Shown: positions 25,806 through 34,069 of the stretch, piece by piece | Layout: every line of letters begins with the position of its first letter | Position numbering within the stretch: position 1 is the first letter of the stretch | Assembly: GCA_948524275.1 (NCBI GenBank) | Contig: CAOSLI010000001.1 | Location: forward strand, 372,001-436,000 | Direction: 5' to 3' | Source of the DNA: an uncultured Clostridia bacterium | GTDB lineage: Bacteria; Bacillota; Clostridia; TANB77; CAG-508 | DNA: 64,000 bases | The notes under the pieces: generated by a model | Told to the model about the DNA's origin: nothing | Database searches by the model: none | The model's input: the letters and a program-made list of their open reading frames with translations, nothing else | Translations under genes and position numbers: made by a program

Positions 25806-26195
25806 ATGAAAAAGGTAATGGCAGCAGTTTTATTGGCGGTACTTACAATCGGTATTCTTACAGGGTGTGATCAGGCTGAGCGGGTAAGCTACAATCTTAG
25901 CCAAGAGGCGGACAACTTTAATGTTACTCGTAAATTGACCGCTTTTAACCAAAGGACTGGCGATATTGTGTTTATCGCTGTTGGAAACTTCTCGTTAGAA
26001 AAAGAGAGCGACGGCGATTTAGCAATTATAGGTGAGGATGAAGACGGTGGATTTTACAAACATTTTGTTTATTTATCGTCAGAAATCGGTTATACCTGTG
26101 AACAACTAAAGGTATCGGATGTGTCAAAGTACAAGTTTACAATCAACTATAACCCTAAGTACACGTTCCCAGTCGATTTTGACTACATCGACTAA
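25806..26195 (+). CDS. Phage-type beta-sandwich lipoprotein (foreign)
   Basis: 129 residues. A lipoprotein signal peptide with lipobox LTGC puts the lipidated Cys at about 21; DQAERVSYNLSQEADNFNV follows, a sequence start I associate with beta-sandwich lipoproteins carried by Firmicutes phages and integrative elements. The remainder is all beta, ending in NYNPKYTFPVDFDYID. An in-frame CGG (25881) codes Arg. Composition differs from neighbours. In phages such lipoproteins are lysogenic conversion genes, possibly for superinfection exclusion; here it stands without other phage genes. Confidence 0.75.
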   Translation: MKKVMAAVLLAVLTIGILTGCDQAERVSYNLSQEADNFNVTRKLTAFNQRTGDIVFIAVGNFSLEKESDGDLAIIGEDEDGGFYKHFVYLSSEIGYTCEQLKVSDVSKYKFTINYNPKYTFPVDFDYID

Positions 26196-26235
26196 TCAGA
26201 AACAATCATAATTGGTAATGTCATTAACTTAATTA

Positions 26236-26285
26236 AAATCAGGTAATTATTTTGGATTTACTCCAATAATTATCTGATTTTTATG
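26236..26285 (+). terminator. Intrinsic terminator of lipoprotein cassette
   Basis: AAATCAGGTAATTATT pairs with AATAATTATCTGATTT; TT follows. Confidence 0.8.
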
Positions 26286-26314
26286 TATATTGATTGATAA
26301 AATAATATTAATAC

Positions 26315-26343
26315 TTGAAAATAGCTAGACAAGATGTTATAAT
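26315..26343 (+). promoter_or_regulatory. Promoter of Cys-rich cassette 2
   Basis: TTGAAA (26315-26320), a 17-base spacer, TATAAT (26338-26343). Confidence 0.65.
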
Positions 26344-26428
26344 AAGACCAACTGTCGTAGCTATTTCGACAAAAAAGCTAAATAGCAATGTAGGAAACCT
26401 TGAAAAATGACTGTTTAAGGAGGCGCAA
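26344..26428 (+). ncRNA. Conserved structured 5' leader, copy 2
   Basis: Matches 25192-25277 with only a handful of differences. The stem GCTATTT/AAATAGC is kept, while the base after the CGAC (G to A) and the loop vary. The AACCTTG and TTTAAGGAGG segments that could pair across the ribosome binding site are retained. Confidence 0.5.
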
Positions 26429-26429
26429 A

Positions 26430-26669
26430 ATGAGCTTAGAAGAAAAGGTTTTGCAAAAGGTAGAAGAAAGCGCAACCGTTTGTAACAAGTGCAAATTCTT
26501 CATGTCATTACTAGATCCAGAAGACAGTGATGACGATTGGCATGTTAGAGATGAGTACGATATGAAAGCTGTCTGCGTTTATAAACACAAAACTATTGCT
26601 CGCAAATTAAAACCATACCAAATGCAAAAGATTGAGATTCCTGCGTGGTGTCCAAAGCTTTCTAAATAA
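26430..26669 (+). CDS. Small four-Cys protein (cassette 2, foreign)
   Basis: 79 residues from ATG 26430 (AAGGAGG 8 bases upstream; an upstream in-frame ATG lies inside the leader). CNKC (18-21), VC near 49 and AWCP near 73 mirror the gene at 25279-25515, but the rest has diverged. Likely a zinc-binding small protein carried as cargo. It has no CGG codon; CGC and AGA are used for Arg. Confidence 0.72.
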   Translation: MSLEEKVLQKVEESATVCNKCKFFMSLLDPEDSDDDWHVRDEYDMKAVCVYKHKTIARKLKPYQMQKIEIPAWCPKLSK

Positions 26670-26688
26670 TAGCTTAATTTTGGCTAAG

Positions 26689-26722
26689 CCCCTAGAGTTT
26701 ATAACTCTGGGGGAGTTTTCTT
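26689..26722 (+). terminator. Intrinsic terminator of cassette 2
   Basis: CCCCTAGAGTT and AACTCTGGGGG pair around TAT, followed by AGTTTTCTTG. Confidence 0.85.
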
Positions 26723-26740
26723 GTATTTTGTAATTTCTAC

Positions 26741-26769
26741 TTGACATTAGCCTAAAATTTATATATTAT
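26741..26769 (+). promoter_or_regulatory. Promoter of the pyrimidine operon
   Basis: TTGACA (26741-26746), a 17-base spacer, TATTAT (26764-26769); the first codon of pyrC is only about 18 bases after the expected start point, leaving no room for a PyrR attenuator. Confidence 0.7.
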
Positions 26770-26793
26770 AAAGAAGATTGAAAGGAGAAAAAA

Positions 26794-28059
26794 ATGAAGA
26801 TTTTATTAAAAAACGCTAATGTATTTGTAGAAGGAAAATTTGTAAAAAGTGATGTAGAAGTTACAGATAGAACTATCTCTAAAATTGCTGCAAATATCGA
26901 AGCAAATGGTTTCGATTTAGTTTATGATTTAAATAATATGTATTTATTACCAGGTTTAATTGATGTTCATACACATCTAAGAGAGCCTGGTTTTACTTAT
27001 AAGGAGACAATTGCAACAGGAAGTATGGCAGGTGCAAAAGGTGGTTATACAAGCATTTGCGCAATGCCTAATTTAAAACCAACACCTGATAGTTTGGAAA
27101 ATTTGAAGCCTGAATTAGAGGCAATAAAAAAAGATAGCAAAATTCATGTTTATCCATATGGAACAATAACTGTTGGAGAAAAGGGTGAAGAACTTGCGAA
27201 CCTTAAGGAAATAGCTGAATATGTAATTGCTTTTTCTGATGATGGACATGGTGTGCAGAGTGAAGAGATGATGCTTAAAGCAATGAAAGAAGCAAAAGAA
27301 CTTGGTAAAATGATTGTCGCACACTGTGAGGAAAATTCATTATTAAATGGTGGATATATTCATGATGGAGAATATGCTAAACTACATGGACATAAGGGAA
27401 TATGCTCAGCAAGTGAATATGTACCAATAAAAAGAGATATCGAACTTTCAAGACAAACAGGTTGTCACTATCATGTATGTCATATTTCAACTAAAGAAAG
27501 TGTAGAAGCTATTAGACAAGCAAAAAAAGAAGGTATAAATATTACTTGTGAAACAGGACCACATTATTTAACCTTAAATGATATGGATTTGCAAGAAGAT
27601 GGAAGATTTAAAATGAATCCACCAATTAGATCAGAAGAAGATAGATTAGCTCTTATAGAAGGATTAAAAGACGGCACAATAGATATGATAATAACTGACC
27701 ATGCACCACATTCAAAAGAGGAAAAGAGTAAAGGCTTAGCTGGAAGTATGATGGGGGTAGTTGGCTTAGAAGTTGCATTTCCTGTGCTTTACACAAATTT
27801 AGTTAAAAAAGGAATAATTACCTTAGAAAAACTTATAGAGCTAATGAACACAAATCCAAGAAGGATATTTAACATTGGTACTGAAATAAAGGTTGGAGAA
27901 GAAGCAGACCTTACAGTATATGATTTAAATGAAAATTATAATATAGATTCAAGTACATTTGTTTCAATGGGAAAAGCAACACCTTTTGATGGTAATAATG
28001 TTTATGGAAAATGTAAGATGACGATGTGCGGTGGAGAGATTGTATGGAAGGAAATTTAA
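26794..28059 (+). CDS. pyrC: Dihydroorotase
   Basis: 421-residue class I dihydroorotase closing carbamoyl-aspartate to dihydroorotate. Metal-binding DVHTHLREPG lies at residues 54-63; further zinc ligands are in VAHCEEN and YHVCHIST; the catalytic Asp is in ITDHAPH near residue 302. First gene of pyrC-K-D-F-E-B, three bases ahead of pyrK; ribosome binding site AAAGGAG. carAB is not in this window, so carbamoyl phosphate is made elsewhere. Confidence 0.96.
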   Translation: MKILLKNANVFVEGKFVKSDVEVTDRTISKIAANIEANGFDLVYDLNNMYLLPGLIDVHTHLREPGFTYKETIATGSMAGAKGGYTSICAMPNLKPTPDSLENLKPELEAIKKDSKIHVYPYGTITVGEKGEELANLKEIAEYVIAFSDDGHGVQSEEMMLKAMKEAKELGKMIVAHCEENSLLNGGYIHDGEYAKLHGHKGICSASEYVPIKRDIELSRQTGCHYHVCHISTKESVEAIRQAKKEGINITCETGPHYLTLNDMDLQEDGRFKMNPPIRSEEDRLALIEGLKDGTIDMIITDHAPHSKEEKSKGLAGSMMGVVGLEVAFPVLYTNLVKKGIITLEKLIELMNTNPRRIFNIGTEIKVGEEADLTVYDLNENYNIDSSTFVSMGKATPFDGNNVYGKCKMTMCGGEIVWKEI

Positions 28060-28062
28060 ATT

Positions 28063-28800
28063 ATGAATAAATGCAAATATAAAATTATAGAAAATAAAGA
28101 AATTGCCAAAGATGTATTTAAAATGATTTTAGAGGGTAATACAGAATGTATTACAAAACCAGGGCAATTTGTAAATATTGAACTAGAAAAATTTTATCTA
28201 AGACGCCCAATATCAATATGTGATTATGATGAAAAAACTATAACAATTATTTATAAAGTTGTAGGACATGGAACTGAGAAGATGTCAGAGTTAGAAGCAG
28301 GTAAAGAACTTGATATTTTAACTGGACTTGGTAATGGTTTTGAAACTAAGCTATCAGGAGATAAACCTTTAATAATAGGAGGTGGTGTTGGTACACCCCC
28401 AATGTACAGACTTTGCAAAGATTTAATTAAAGATAATAAAAAGCCTATTGTTATTTTAGGATTTGGAAGTAAGGATGATATTTTCTATAAAGAAGAGTTT
28501 GAAAAACTTGGAATAACAGTTTATATTTCAACAGTTGATGGAAGTGTTGGAACTAAAGGATTTGTAACAGCTGTTATGAAAACTATAAATGATTTTACAT
28601 ATTTCTATGCATGTGGGCCAATGGTTATGCTTAAAGCAGTTTGTGAAGCAACAGATATAGATGGGCAGGTAAGCTTAGAAGAAAGAATGGGATGTGGATT
28701 TGGAGCATGCATGGGATGTACTATTCAAACCAAAAAAGGAAGCAAAAGAGTTTGCAAAGAAGGACCAGTATTTATGAAGGAGGATTTAATATGGGAATAA
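28063..28800 (+). CDS. pyrK: Dihydroorotate dehydrogenase B electron-transfer subunit
   Basis: 245-residue FAD/[2Fe-2S] subunit that passes electrons from PyrD to NAD. FAD-binding RRPISICDYDE at about 47-57, the NAD-side GGGVGTPPMYRL near 106, and the iron-sulfur cysteines in CGFGACMGC plus a later Cys in RVCKEGPVF. Its last 10 bases overlap pyrD. Together they form the heterotetrameric class 1B enzyme typical of Clostridia and Bacilli. Confidence 0.95.
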   Translation: MNKCKYKIIENKEIAKDVFKMILEGNTECITKPGQFVNIELEKFYLRRPISICDYDEKTITIIYKVVGHGTEKMSELEAGKELDILTGLGNGFETKLSGDKPLIIGGGVGTPPMYRLCKDLIKDNKKPIVILGFGSKDDIFYKEEFEKLGITVYISTVDGSVGTKGFVTAVMKTINDFTYFYACGPMVMLKAVCEATDIDGQVSLEERMGCGFGACMGCTIQTKKGSKRVCKEGPVFMKEDLIWE

Positions 28801-29708
28801 AAGATTTATCTACTACCTTAAGCAATATAAAACTTGATAATCCAGTAATTCCAGCAAGTGGAACATTTGGATTTGGATATGAATTTGCGAACTTTTATGA
28901 TATTAATATTCTTGGCTCTATATCTTTTAAAGGAACAACAAAGGATGCGAGATATGGAAATGCCTTACCTCGTATTGCAGAATGTAAAAAAGGACTAATC
29001 AATTCAATAGGACTTCAGAATCCAGGTATTGATAAAGTAATATCAGAAGAACTTCCGAAGCTAAGAAATTGTTTTAAAAAGCCATTAATTGCAAATATAA
29101 GCGGATTTTCTATTGATGAATATAAGCATTGTTGTGAACTTATAGATAAAGAAGAGCAAGTAGAGATTATTGAGCTTAATATAAGCTGTCCTAATGTACA
29201 TAATGGCGGTATGGCTTTTGGCACAAGTCCTGAGGCTGCTAAAGAAGTTACAAAAGAGGTAAAAGAAGTCACAACTAAGCCTGTATATGTAAAGCTAACC
29301 CCTAATGTAACTAACATTGTAGAAATTGCTAAAGCAGTAGAAGAAGGTGGAGCAGATGGAATTGTTCTTATAAATACACTTTTAGGAATGAGAATAAATT
29401 TAAAGACTAAAAAGCCAGTAATAGCAAATAAGATGGGTGGATTTTCAGGACCAGCAATTTTCCCAGTTGCACTTAGAATGGTATATCAAGTGTATGAAGC
29501 AGTAAAGATTCCTATAATAGGTGTTGGAGGAATTGAATCAGCAGAAGATGTTATAGAAATGATGCTTGCAGGAGCATCAGCAGTAGAAGTTGGAGCAGCC
29601 AACCTAAAAAATCCATATGCGTGTAAGGAAATAATTGAAAGTCTGCCAGATGCTATGGAGAAGTATGGAATAGATAAGCTAAAAGATATTATAGGAAAAG
29701 CACATTAG
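28791..29708 (+). CDS. pyrD: Dihydroorotate dehydrogenase (class 1B catalytic subunit)
   Basis: 305-residue FMN enzyme oxidising dihydroorotate to orotate. The start at ATG 28791 is supported by AAGGAGG 8 bases upstream and by the family N-terminus (DLSTTLSNIKLDNPVIPASG); the open frame extends further upstream only inside pyrK. Motifs: PASGTFGFG, GLQNPG, NISCPNVHNGG with the class 1B catalytic Cys, and IGVGGIESAEDVIEM for FMN phosphate. Confidence 0.95.
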   Translation: MGIKDLSTTLSNIKLDNPVIPASGTFGFGYEFANFYDINILGSISFKGTTKDARYGNALPRIAECKKGLINSIGLQNPGIDKVISEELPKLRNCFKKPLIANISGFSIDEYKHCCELIDKEEQVEIIELNISCPNVHNGGMAFGTSPEAAKEVTKEVKEVTTKPVYVKLTPNVTNIVEIAKAVEEGGADGIVLINTLLGMRINLKTKKPVIANKMGGFSGPAIFPVALRMVYQVYEAVKIPIIGVGGIESAEDVIEMMLAGASAVEVGAANLKNPYACKEIIESLPDAMEKYGIDKLKDIIGKAH

Positions 29709-29739
29709 TTAAGAAATAATTTAATGGAGGTATTTAACA

Positions 29740-30438
29740 GTGGGAAAAGCAGTAATTATAGCATGTGATTTTAAAAATAAAGAAGATACAATTGATTTTT
29801 TGGATAAATTTGAAAATGAAAAGTTATTTTTAAAAATTGGTATGGAACTTTTTTATAGTGAAGGACCAGATATAGTAAGAGAAATAAAGAATAGAGGACA
29901 TAAAATTTTCTTAGATTTAAAATTGCATGATATTCCAAATACAGTAGAAAAAGCAATGAGGTCACTATCTAATTTAGATGTAGATATGACAAATGTACAT
30001 GCAGCAGGGACAAAAGATATGATGGAAGCAGGGCTAAGAGGACTTACAAAGGAAGATGGTACAAGACCAATTCTTATTGCAGTAACACAACTTACATCTA
30101 CAAGTGAAGAAAGAATGAAAAAGGAATTACTTATAGATAAGTCAATTGAAGATGTTGTAATGCATTATGCAGAAAATGCAAAAGAAGCAGGACTAAATGG
30201 AGTAGTATGTTCTCCATTAGAAGTTCAGGCTGTAAAGCAGAAATGCGGAAAAGATTTTATAACTGTTACACCAGGAATTAGATTCGAAAGTAAAGACGCA
30301 GGAGACCAAGTAAGAATTACAACACCAGCAAAAGCAAGGGAATTAGGTTCAGATTATATTGTTGTTGGAAGGCCAATTACAGCGTCAGAAAATCCAGTAG
30401 AAGCCTACAAAAGATGTGTAAATGATTTTGTAGATTAG
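29740..30438 (+). CDS. pyrF: Orotidine 5'-phosphate decarboxylase
   Basis: 232 aa. The catalytic Asp-Lys-Asp tetrad is in FLDLKLHDIPNTV (about residues 57-69); phosphate-binding TPGIR and IVVGRPIT close the barrel. The start is GTG at 29740 with TGGAGG 9 bases upstream; no ATG lies near. Fourth gene of the pyr operon, 31 bases after pyrD. Confidence 0.95.
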   Translation: MGKAVIIACDFKNKEDTIDFLDKFENEKLFLKIGMELFYSEGPDIVREIKNRGHKIFLDLKLHDIPNTVEKAMRSLSNLDVDMTNVHAAGTKDMMEAGLRGLTKEDGTRPILIAVTQLTSTSEERMKKELLIDKSIEDVVMHYAENAKEAGLNGVVCSPLEVQAVKQKCGKDFITVTPGIRFESKDAGDQVRITTPAKARELGSDYIVVGRPITASENPVEAYKRCVNDFVD

Positions 30439-30476
30439 AATTATAAAATAAAAATTAAGAAAGAGGTATTATAATT

Positions 30477-31115
30477 ATGGAAAGTTTAGAAGAAAAAATT
30501 GCAAAGGATTTATTAGGAATAGGTGCTATATTTTTAAAGCCAAATGACCCATTTACATGGGCAAGTGGAATTAAAAGCCCAATTTACTGTGATAACAGAT
30601 TAACTTTAACATCACCAATAGTTAGAAATGATGTAGAAGAAGGTTTAGCAAGTCTAATACAAGATAATTTTCCAGGAGCAGAAGTTATTATGGGAACAAG
30701 TACAGCAGGTATCGCTCATGCTGCTATTACAGCTGATATTCTTGGACTTCCTATGGGATATGTAAGAGGAAGCAGTAAAGATCATGGAAGAAAAAATCAA
30801 ATAGAAGGTAGATTAATTCCAGGACAAAAAGTTGTTGTCGTTGAAGATTTAATTTCAACAGGTGGAAGTGTTATTGATGTTGTAAATGTATTAAGAGAAG
30901 CAGGAGCAGAAGTTTTAGGTATTGTTAGTATATTTACATATAATATGGAAAAGAGCATAAATGCACTTAAAGAAGCTAATGTAAAAAATATTAGTTTATC
31001 AAATTTTGATGTTATGGTCCAAATAGCTGCTGAAAATGGATATATAAAAGAAGAAGACAAAGAAAAATTAATGAAATTTAGAAATAATCCTAGTGATGAA
31101 AGCTGGATAAAATAG
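30477..31115 (+). CDS. pyrE: Orotate phosphoribosyltransferase
   Basis: 212-residue phosphoribosyltransferase making OMP from orotate and PRPP. PRPP signature KVVVVEDLISTGGSVID lies near residues 118-134; the flexible loop is RGSSKDHGRKNQIEG. It ends one base before the pyrB start region, so the last two genes are tightly coupled. Ribosome binding site GAAAGAGG. Confidence 0.95.
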   Translation: MESLEEKIAKDLLGIGAIFLKPNDPFTWASGIKSPIYCDNRLTLTSPIVRNDVEEGLASLIQDNFPGAEVIMGTSTAGIAHAAITADILGLPMGYVRGSSKDHGRKNQIEGRLIPGQKVVVVEDLISTGGSVIDVVNVLREAGAEVLGIVSIFTYNMEKSINALKEANVKNISLSNFDVMVQIAAENGYIKEEDKEKLMKFRNNPSDESWIK

Positions 31116-31116
31116 T

Positions 31117-32196
31117 ATGAAAAATTTAATTGGGATAGAAGACTTTTCGAAAGAAGAGATTGATAAGTTAATAGAAATATCAAAAGATATTATGACTAAT
31201 AAAACAAAATATATTGATAAATGTAAAGGAAAGATTTTAGCAACATTATTTTTCGAGCCAAGCACAAGGACAAGACTAAGTTTTGAATCTGCAATGCTTA
31301 GCCTTGGCGGAAATGTAATAGGATTTTCATCAGCAAGCAACTCGTCTACATCTAAAGGAGAGTCACTTGCAGATACAATAAAAGTTGTAAGTGGTTATTC
31401 AGACATAATTGCGATGAGGCACCCAAAAGAAGGTGCACCAGTTGTTGCAGCTGATAATTCAAATGTGCCTATAATAAATGCAGGAGATGGAGGACATAAC
31501 CATCCAACCCAAACATTATTAGATTTATTAACAATTAGTAAAGAAAAAGGACATATTGATGATTTAGTTGTAGGACTTTGTGGAGATTTAAAATATGGAA
31601 GAACTGTGCATTCATTAGTAACAGCATTATCTTTATATAGCAACATAAGATTTGTATTTATTTCTCCTAAAGAACTAAAAATGCCTGAGTATGTTAAAAC
31701 TACAATTTTAGATAAAAAAGGCATTCCATATATAGAAACTAATGATTTAGAAGGAAGTATACCTGAGTTAGATGTTTTGTATATGACAAGAATACAAAGA
31801 GAAAGATTTTCAGATATAGCTGTGTATGAAAGATTAAAGGATGTATATATTTTAGATAAGAAAAAATTAGAAAATGCCAAGAAAGATTTAAGCATATTAC
31901 ACCCATTACCAAGAGTAAATGAGATTTCAGTAGATGTAGATGATGATCAAAGGGCATGTTATTTTAGACAGGCTGAAAACGGAAGATATATGCGTATGGC
32001 AATAATTTTAAAATTATTAGGTGAAATTGATTTTGAAAATAAATCTCATGACAATGCAATCATAGATAATAATTTAAGATGCCAAAATGATAAATGTATC
32101 ACATTAGAAGAAAGAGGATTAAAACCACTTGTTATTAAAGATGATAATGGAAAAATTAGATGTAAGTACTGCGAACACGACATTTCTGTGATATAA
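31117..32196 (+). CDS. pyrB: Aspartate carbamoyltransferase fused to PyrI-type zinc domain
   Basis: 359 residues, about 50 longer than a plain catalytic chain. The catalytic part has FFEPSTRTRLSFESA (carbamoyl-phosphate loop, about 48-62), NHPTQTLLDL and HPLPRVNEI. After residue about 308 comes a zinc ribbon with spacing CX4C-X21-CX2C (CQNDKC then CKYC), matching the C-terminal zinc domain of the regulatory subunit PyrI (CX4C-X23-CX2C in E. coli). The allosteric nucleotide-binding half of PyrI is absent, so classical CTP/ATP control through PyrI is not expected from this chain. Last gene of the operon. Confidence 0.93.
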   Translation: MKNLIGIEDFSKEEIDKLIEISKDIMTNKTKYIDKCKGKILATLFFEPSTRTRLSFESAMLSLGGNVIGFSSASNSSTSKGESLADTIKVVSGYSDIIAMRHPKEGAPVVAADNSNVPIINAGDGGHNHPTQTLLDLLTISKEKGHIDDLVVGLCGDLKYGRTVHSLVTALSLYSNIRFVFISPKELKMPEYVKTTILDKKGIPYIETNDLEGSIPELDVLYMTRIQRERFSDIAVYERLKDVYILDKKKLENAKKDLSILHPLPRVNEISVDVDDDQRACYFRQAENGRYMRMAIILKLLGEIDFENKSHDNAIIDNNLRCQNDKCITLEERGLKPLVIKDDNGKIRCKYCEHDISVI

Positions 32197-32338
32197 TGCA
32201 AATATAATATTGCAACATCATAGGAAATACTTTTTCTATGAGGCAAAAGTCTATTATAAGGAGTGTGATACAGTACTTAGGCAAAATACTTTATTCCTTT
32301 GGAAAACAATGTGGGCAGACTGCTATGGAGGTAGCATC

Positions 32339-33907
32339 ATGAAAAAGATTAGAGCGAAAACTGAATTTAAGCACGCAGTTTCAAAAGGTTCCTTTATGCA
32401 GGAATTGCTTGAAATTATGGGACGGCTAAGCATTAAAATGGACGATGACAAGTTAGAAGTGATGGATGTCCAAGACGAATGCTTAGCAGAGGTCATTGAT
32501 TTAATTGATGACTATTCTTGGATTTCGGAGATTCATATCTGTGACAAAGATGATTCTTTCGAAGAAACATTAGCTGAATCGTCTGAAATGCTGATTGAGC
32601 AATCAGAAGACGAAGCAGTAGAAGAAGATGCTTCTAGCAACCAGGCTGAAACAGCAGAGGATATGCTAACCGTTGAAAATAACCGGGCAGAATCTAATGG
32701 TAATGCAGTTGCAAACAAGGTGATGTTCGAGAATAAGGTCATCGAAGGAGATTTAAATAGATTGCTAAAGACAATTTCGTGGGCAATCAATTTTAAGTAT
32801 GCTTCAATAGATGACATAAGATCAATCTTATTCTCGTCAATACGTATAATGTCCATGAAATACAATCCACGGTATCCTGAGTGTTCAGTTGGAGATATTG
32901 TAGTAGTAGACTATGGACATAATCTCTATAATGAAACTAGTGGGTCGTATGTCCATGGTATAGTATGTGATATTCCTGATGAACATAGGATTTTGGTAAT
33001 ACCAATTGGAAAAATCCACAAAAAGTCATCACAATGGCATATTCCTTTTTCAGCACCACAAGATGCAACATATTTTGTTACTGGATACAATGAAGGCATT
33101 GCAATAATTGATCAAGCACGGTATATCAATCGTGAGAGAATCAATAAGAATGCTACTAAGCCTATTGTTGGTAAGATTAGCCCTGAATTCCTTAGTAATT
33201 TGCTTGATATGTTGCCGAAAGCATTTACTTTTGACAATCGGATGCCTATTGAAGACAATGTAGCAAATTGTACTGATGATGATGCCGAGTCCAATGATAC
33301 CCAGCAAGATCAATCAGAAGACAATGGCATATCCAAGGAAAGTGCACCGACTGTGTACGAGAATGAGCCTGAGGATGCCTATGATGCACCTGAAGATATT
33401 GGTGAAGACGTAAGTGTTTCAGCAGTATCTGATGATGTTGTGCAAGATACTATCGACGACACTGTCATTGAAGATACTGAAGTTTCAAGTTGTGAAACTG
33501 TACAAACTGTGATAGAACCAGAAAAAGCTACAAAGCCAATTTCAAAGCTTACCTATGAGGAAGCCATAAACGAAATAATCGGCGAAGCTTTGGAAGAGGT
33601 AGATAGCCTTGGTGCAATGACAGATGAAGTAAGGCAATTCATTGCAAACATAGGGATGGATACCACTGATGGATATCTCGTGCAGGCATTCATTAAGGCA
33701 TGCGAAATGGATCGAATTACGATGGCTAATGTTGCAGGTGCTATTTGTGTTATGGCAGGCATTAAGAAAAAAGATATCGTGGATTCATTGAAACAGAGCT
33801 TTAAACAATGGATAGAGAAATATCCTGAATTCAAGGCAAAGTTTCCTAAAATATCTTTGACGGTGATTCTTAAGGCATTTGCTAATAAGAAGAATGCGGT
33901 GGAATAA
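32339..33907 (+). CDS. Large acidic protein with MazF/PemK-like segment (foreign)
   Basis: 522 residues from ATG 32339 (GGAGGT 6 bases upstream). Residues 1 to about 60 are a helical domain with MKKIRAKTEFKHAVSKGSF; an acidic linker follows (about 60-115). The segment at about 178-250 (SVGDIVVVDYGHN, then GIVCDIPDEHRILVIPIGK) resembles the beta barrel of PemK/MazF/Kid-type proteins. A second very acidic low-complexity region (about 300-400) precedes a helical C-terminus. Five in-frame CGG codons, richer GC and different synonymous choice mark it as foreign. It may be a phage or plasmid regulatory protein; the MazF link is tentative. Confidence 0.65.
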   Translation: MKKIRAKTEFKHAVSKGSFMQELLEIMGRLSIKMDDDKLEVMDVQDECLAEVIDLIDDYSWISEIHICDKDDSFEETLAESSEMLIEQSEDEAVEEDASSNQAETAEDMLTVENNRAESNGNAVANKVMFENKVIEGDLNRLLKTISWAINFKYASIDDIRSILFSSIRIMSMKYNPRYPECSVGDIVVVDYGHNLYNETSGSYVHGIVCDIPDEHRILVIPIGKIHKKSSQWHIPFSAPQDATYFVTGYNEGIAIIDQARYINRERINKNATKPIVGKISPEFLSNLLDMLPKAFTFDNRMPIEDNVANCTDDDAESNDTQQDQSEDNGISKESAPTVYENEPEDAYDAPEDIGEDVSVSAVSDDVVQDTIDDTVIEDTEVSSCETVQTVIEPEKATKPISKLTYEEAINEIIGEALEEVDSLGAMTDEVRQFIANIGMDTTDGYLVQAFIKACEMDRITMANVAGAICVMAGIKKKDIVDSLKQSFKQWIEKYPEFKAKFPKISLTVILKAFANKKNAVE

Positions 33908-33938
33908 TGCATGCTTAAACACTTAAAATTACACATGA

Positions 33939-34001
33939 TTTTTATTAGGCTACTTTAGCTGGTTGGTATTTTTATACTTAGCCAGCTTTTTCTAATAAAA
34001 A
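33939..34001 (+). terminator. Two-part intrinsic terminator
   Basis: Outer stem TTTTATTAG/CTAATAAAA and inner stem AGCTGG (33957-33962)/CCAGCT (33982-33987), with TTTTTCT after the inner stem. Confidence 0.75.
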
Positions 34002-34069
34002 CTATTGATAAAAATGTAAAAATATGATATAAATAACTTTGTTAAAAGTTTTATAAGGAGGAAAATATT

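Noticed and set aside
25541..26722. CRISPR array or integron attC sites
   Set aside because: Only two long leader copies, no short regular repeats with spacers, no integrase or cas genes, and the leaders lie upstream rather than downstream of the genes.
28692..28790. Extended N-terminus for PyrD
   Set aside because: That stretch is translated pyrK in another frame; ATG 28791 has the ribosome binding site and matches the family start.
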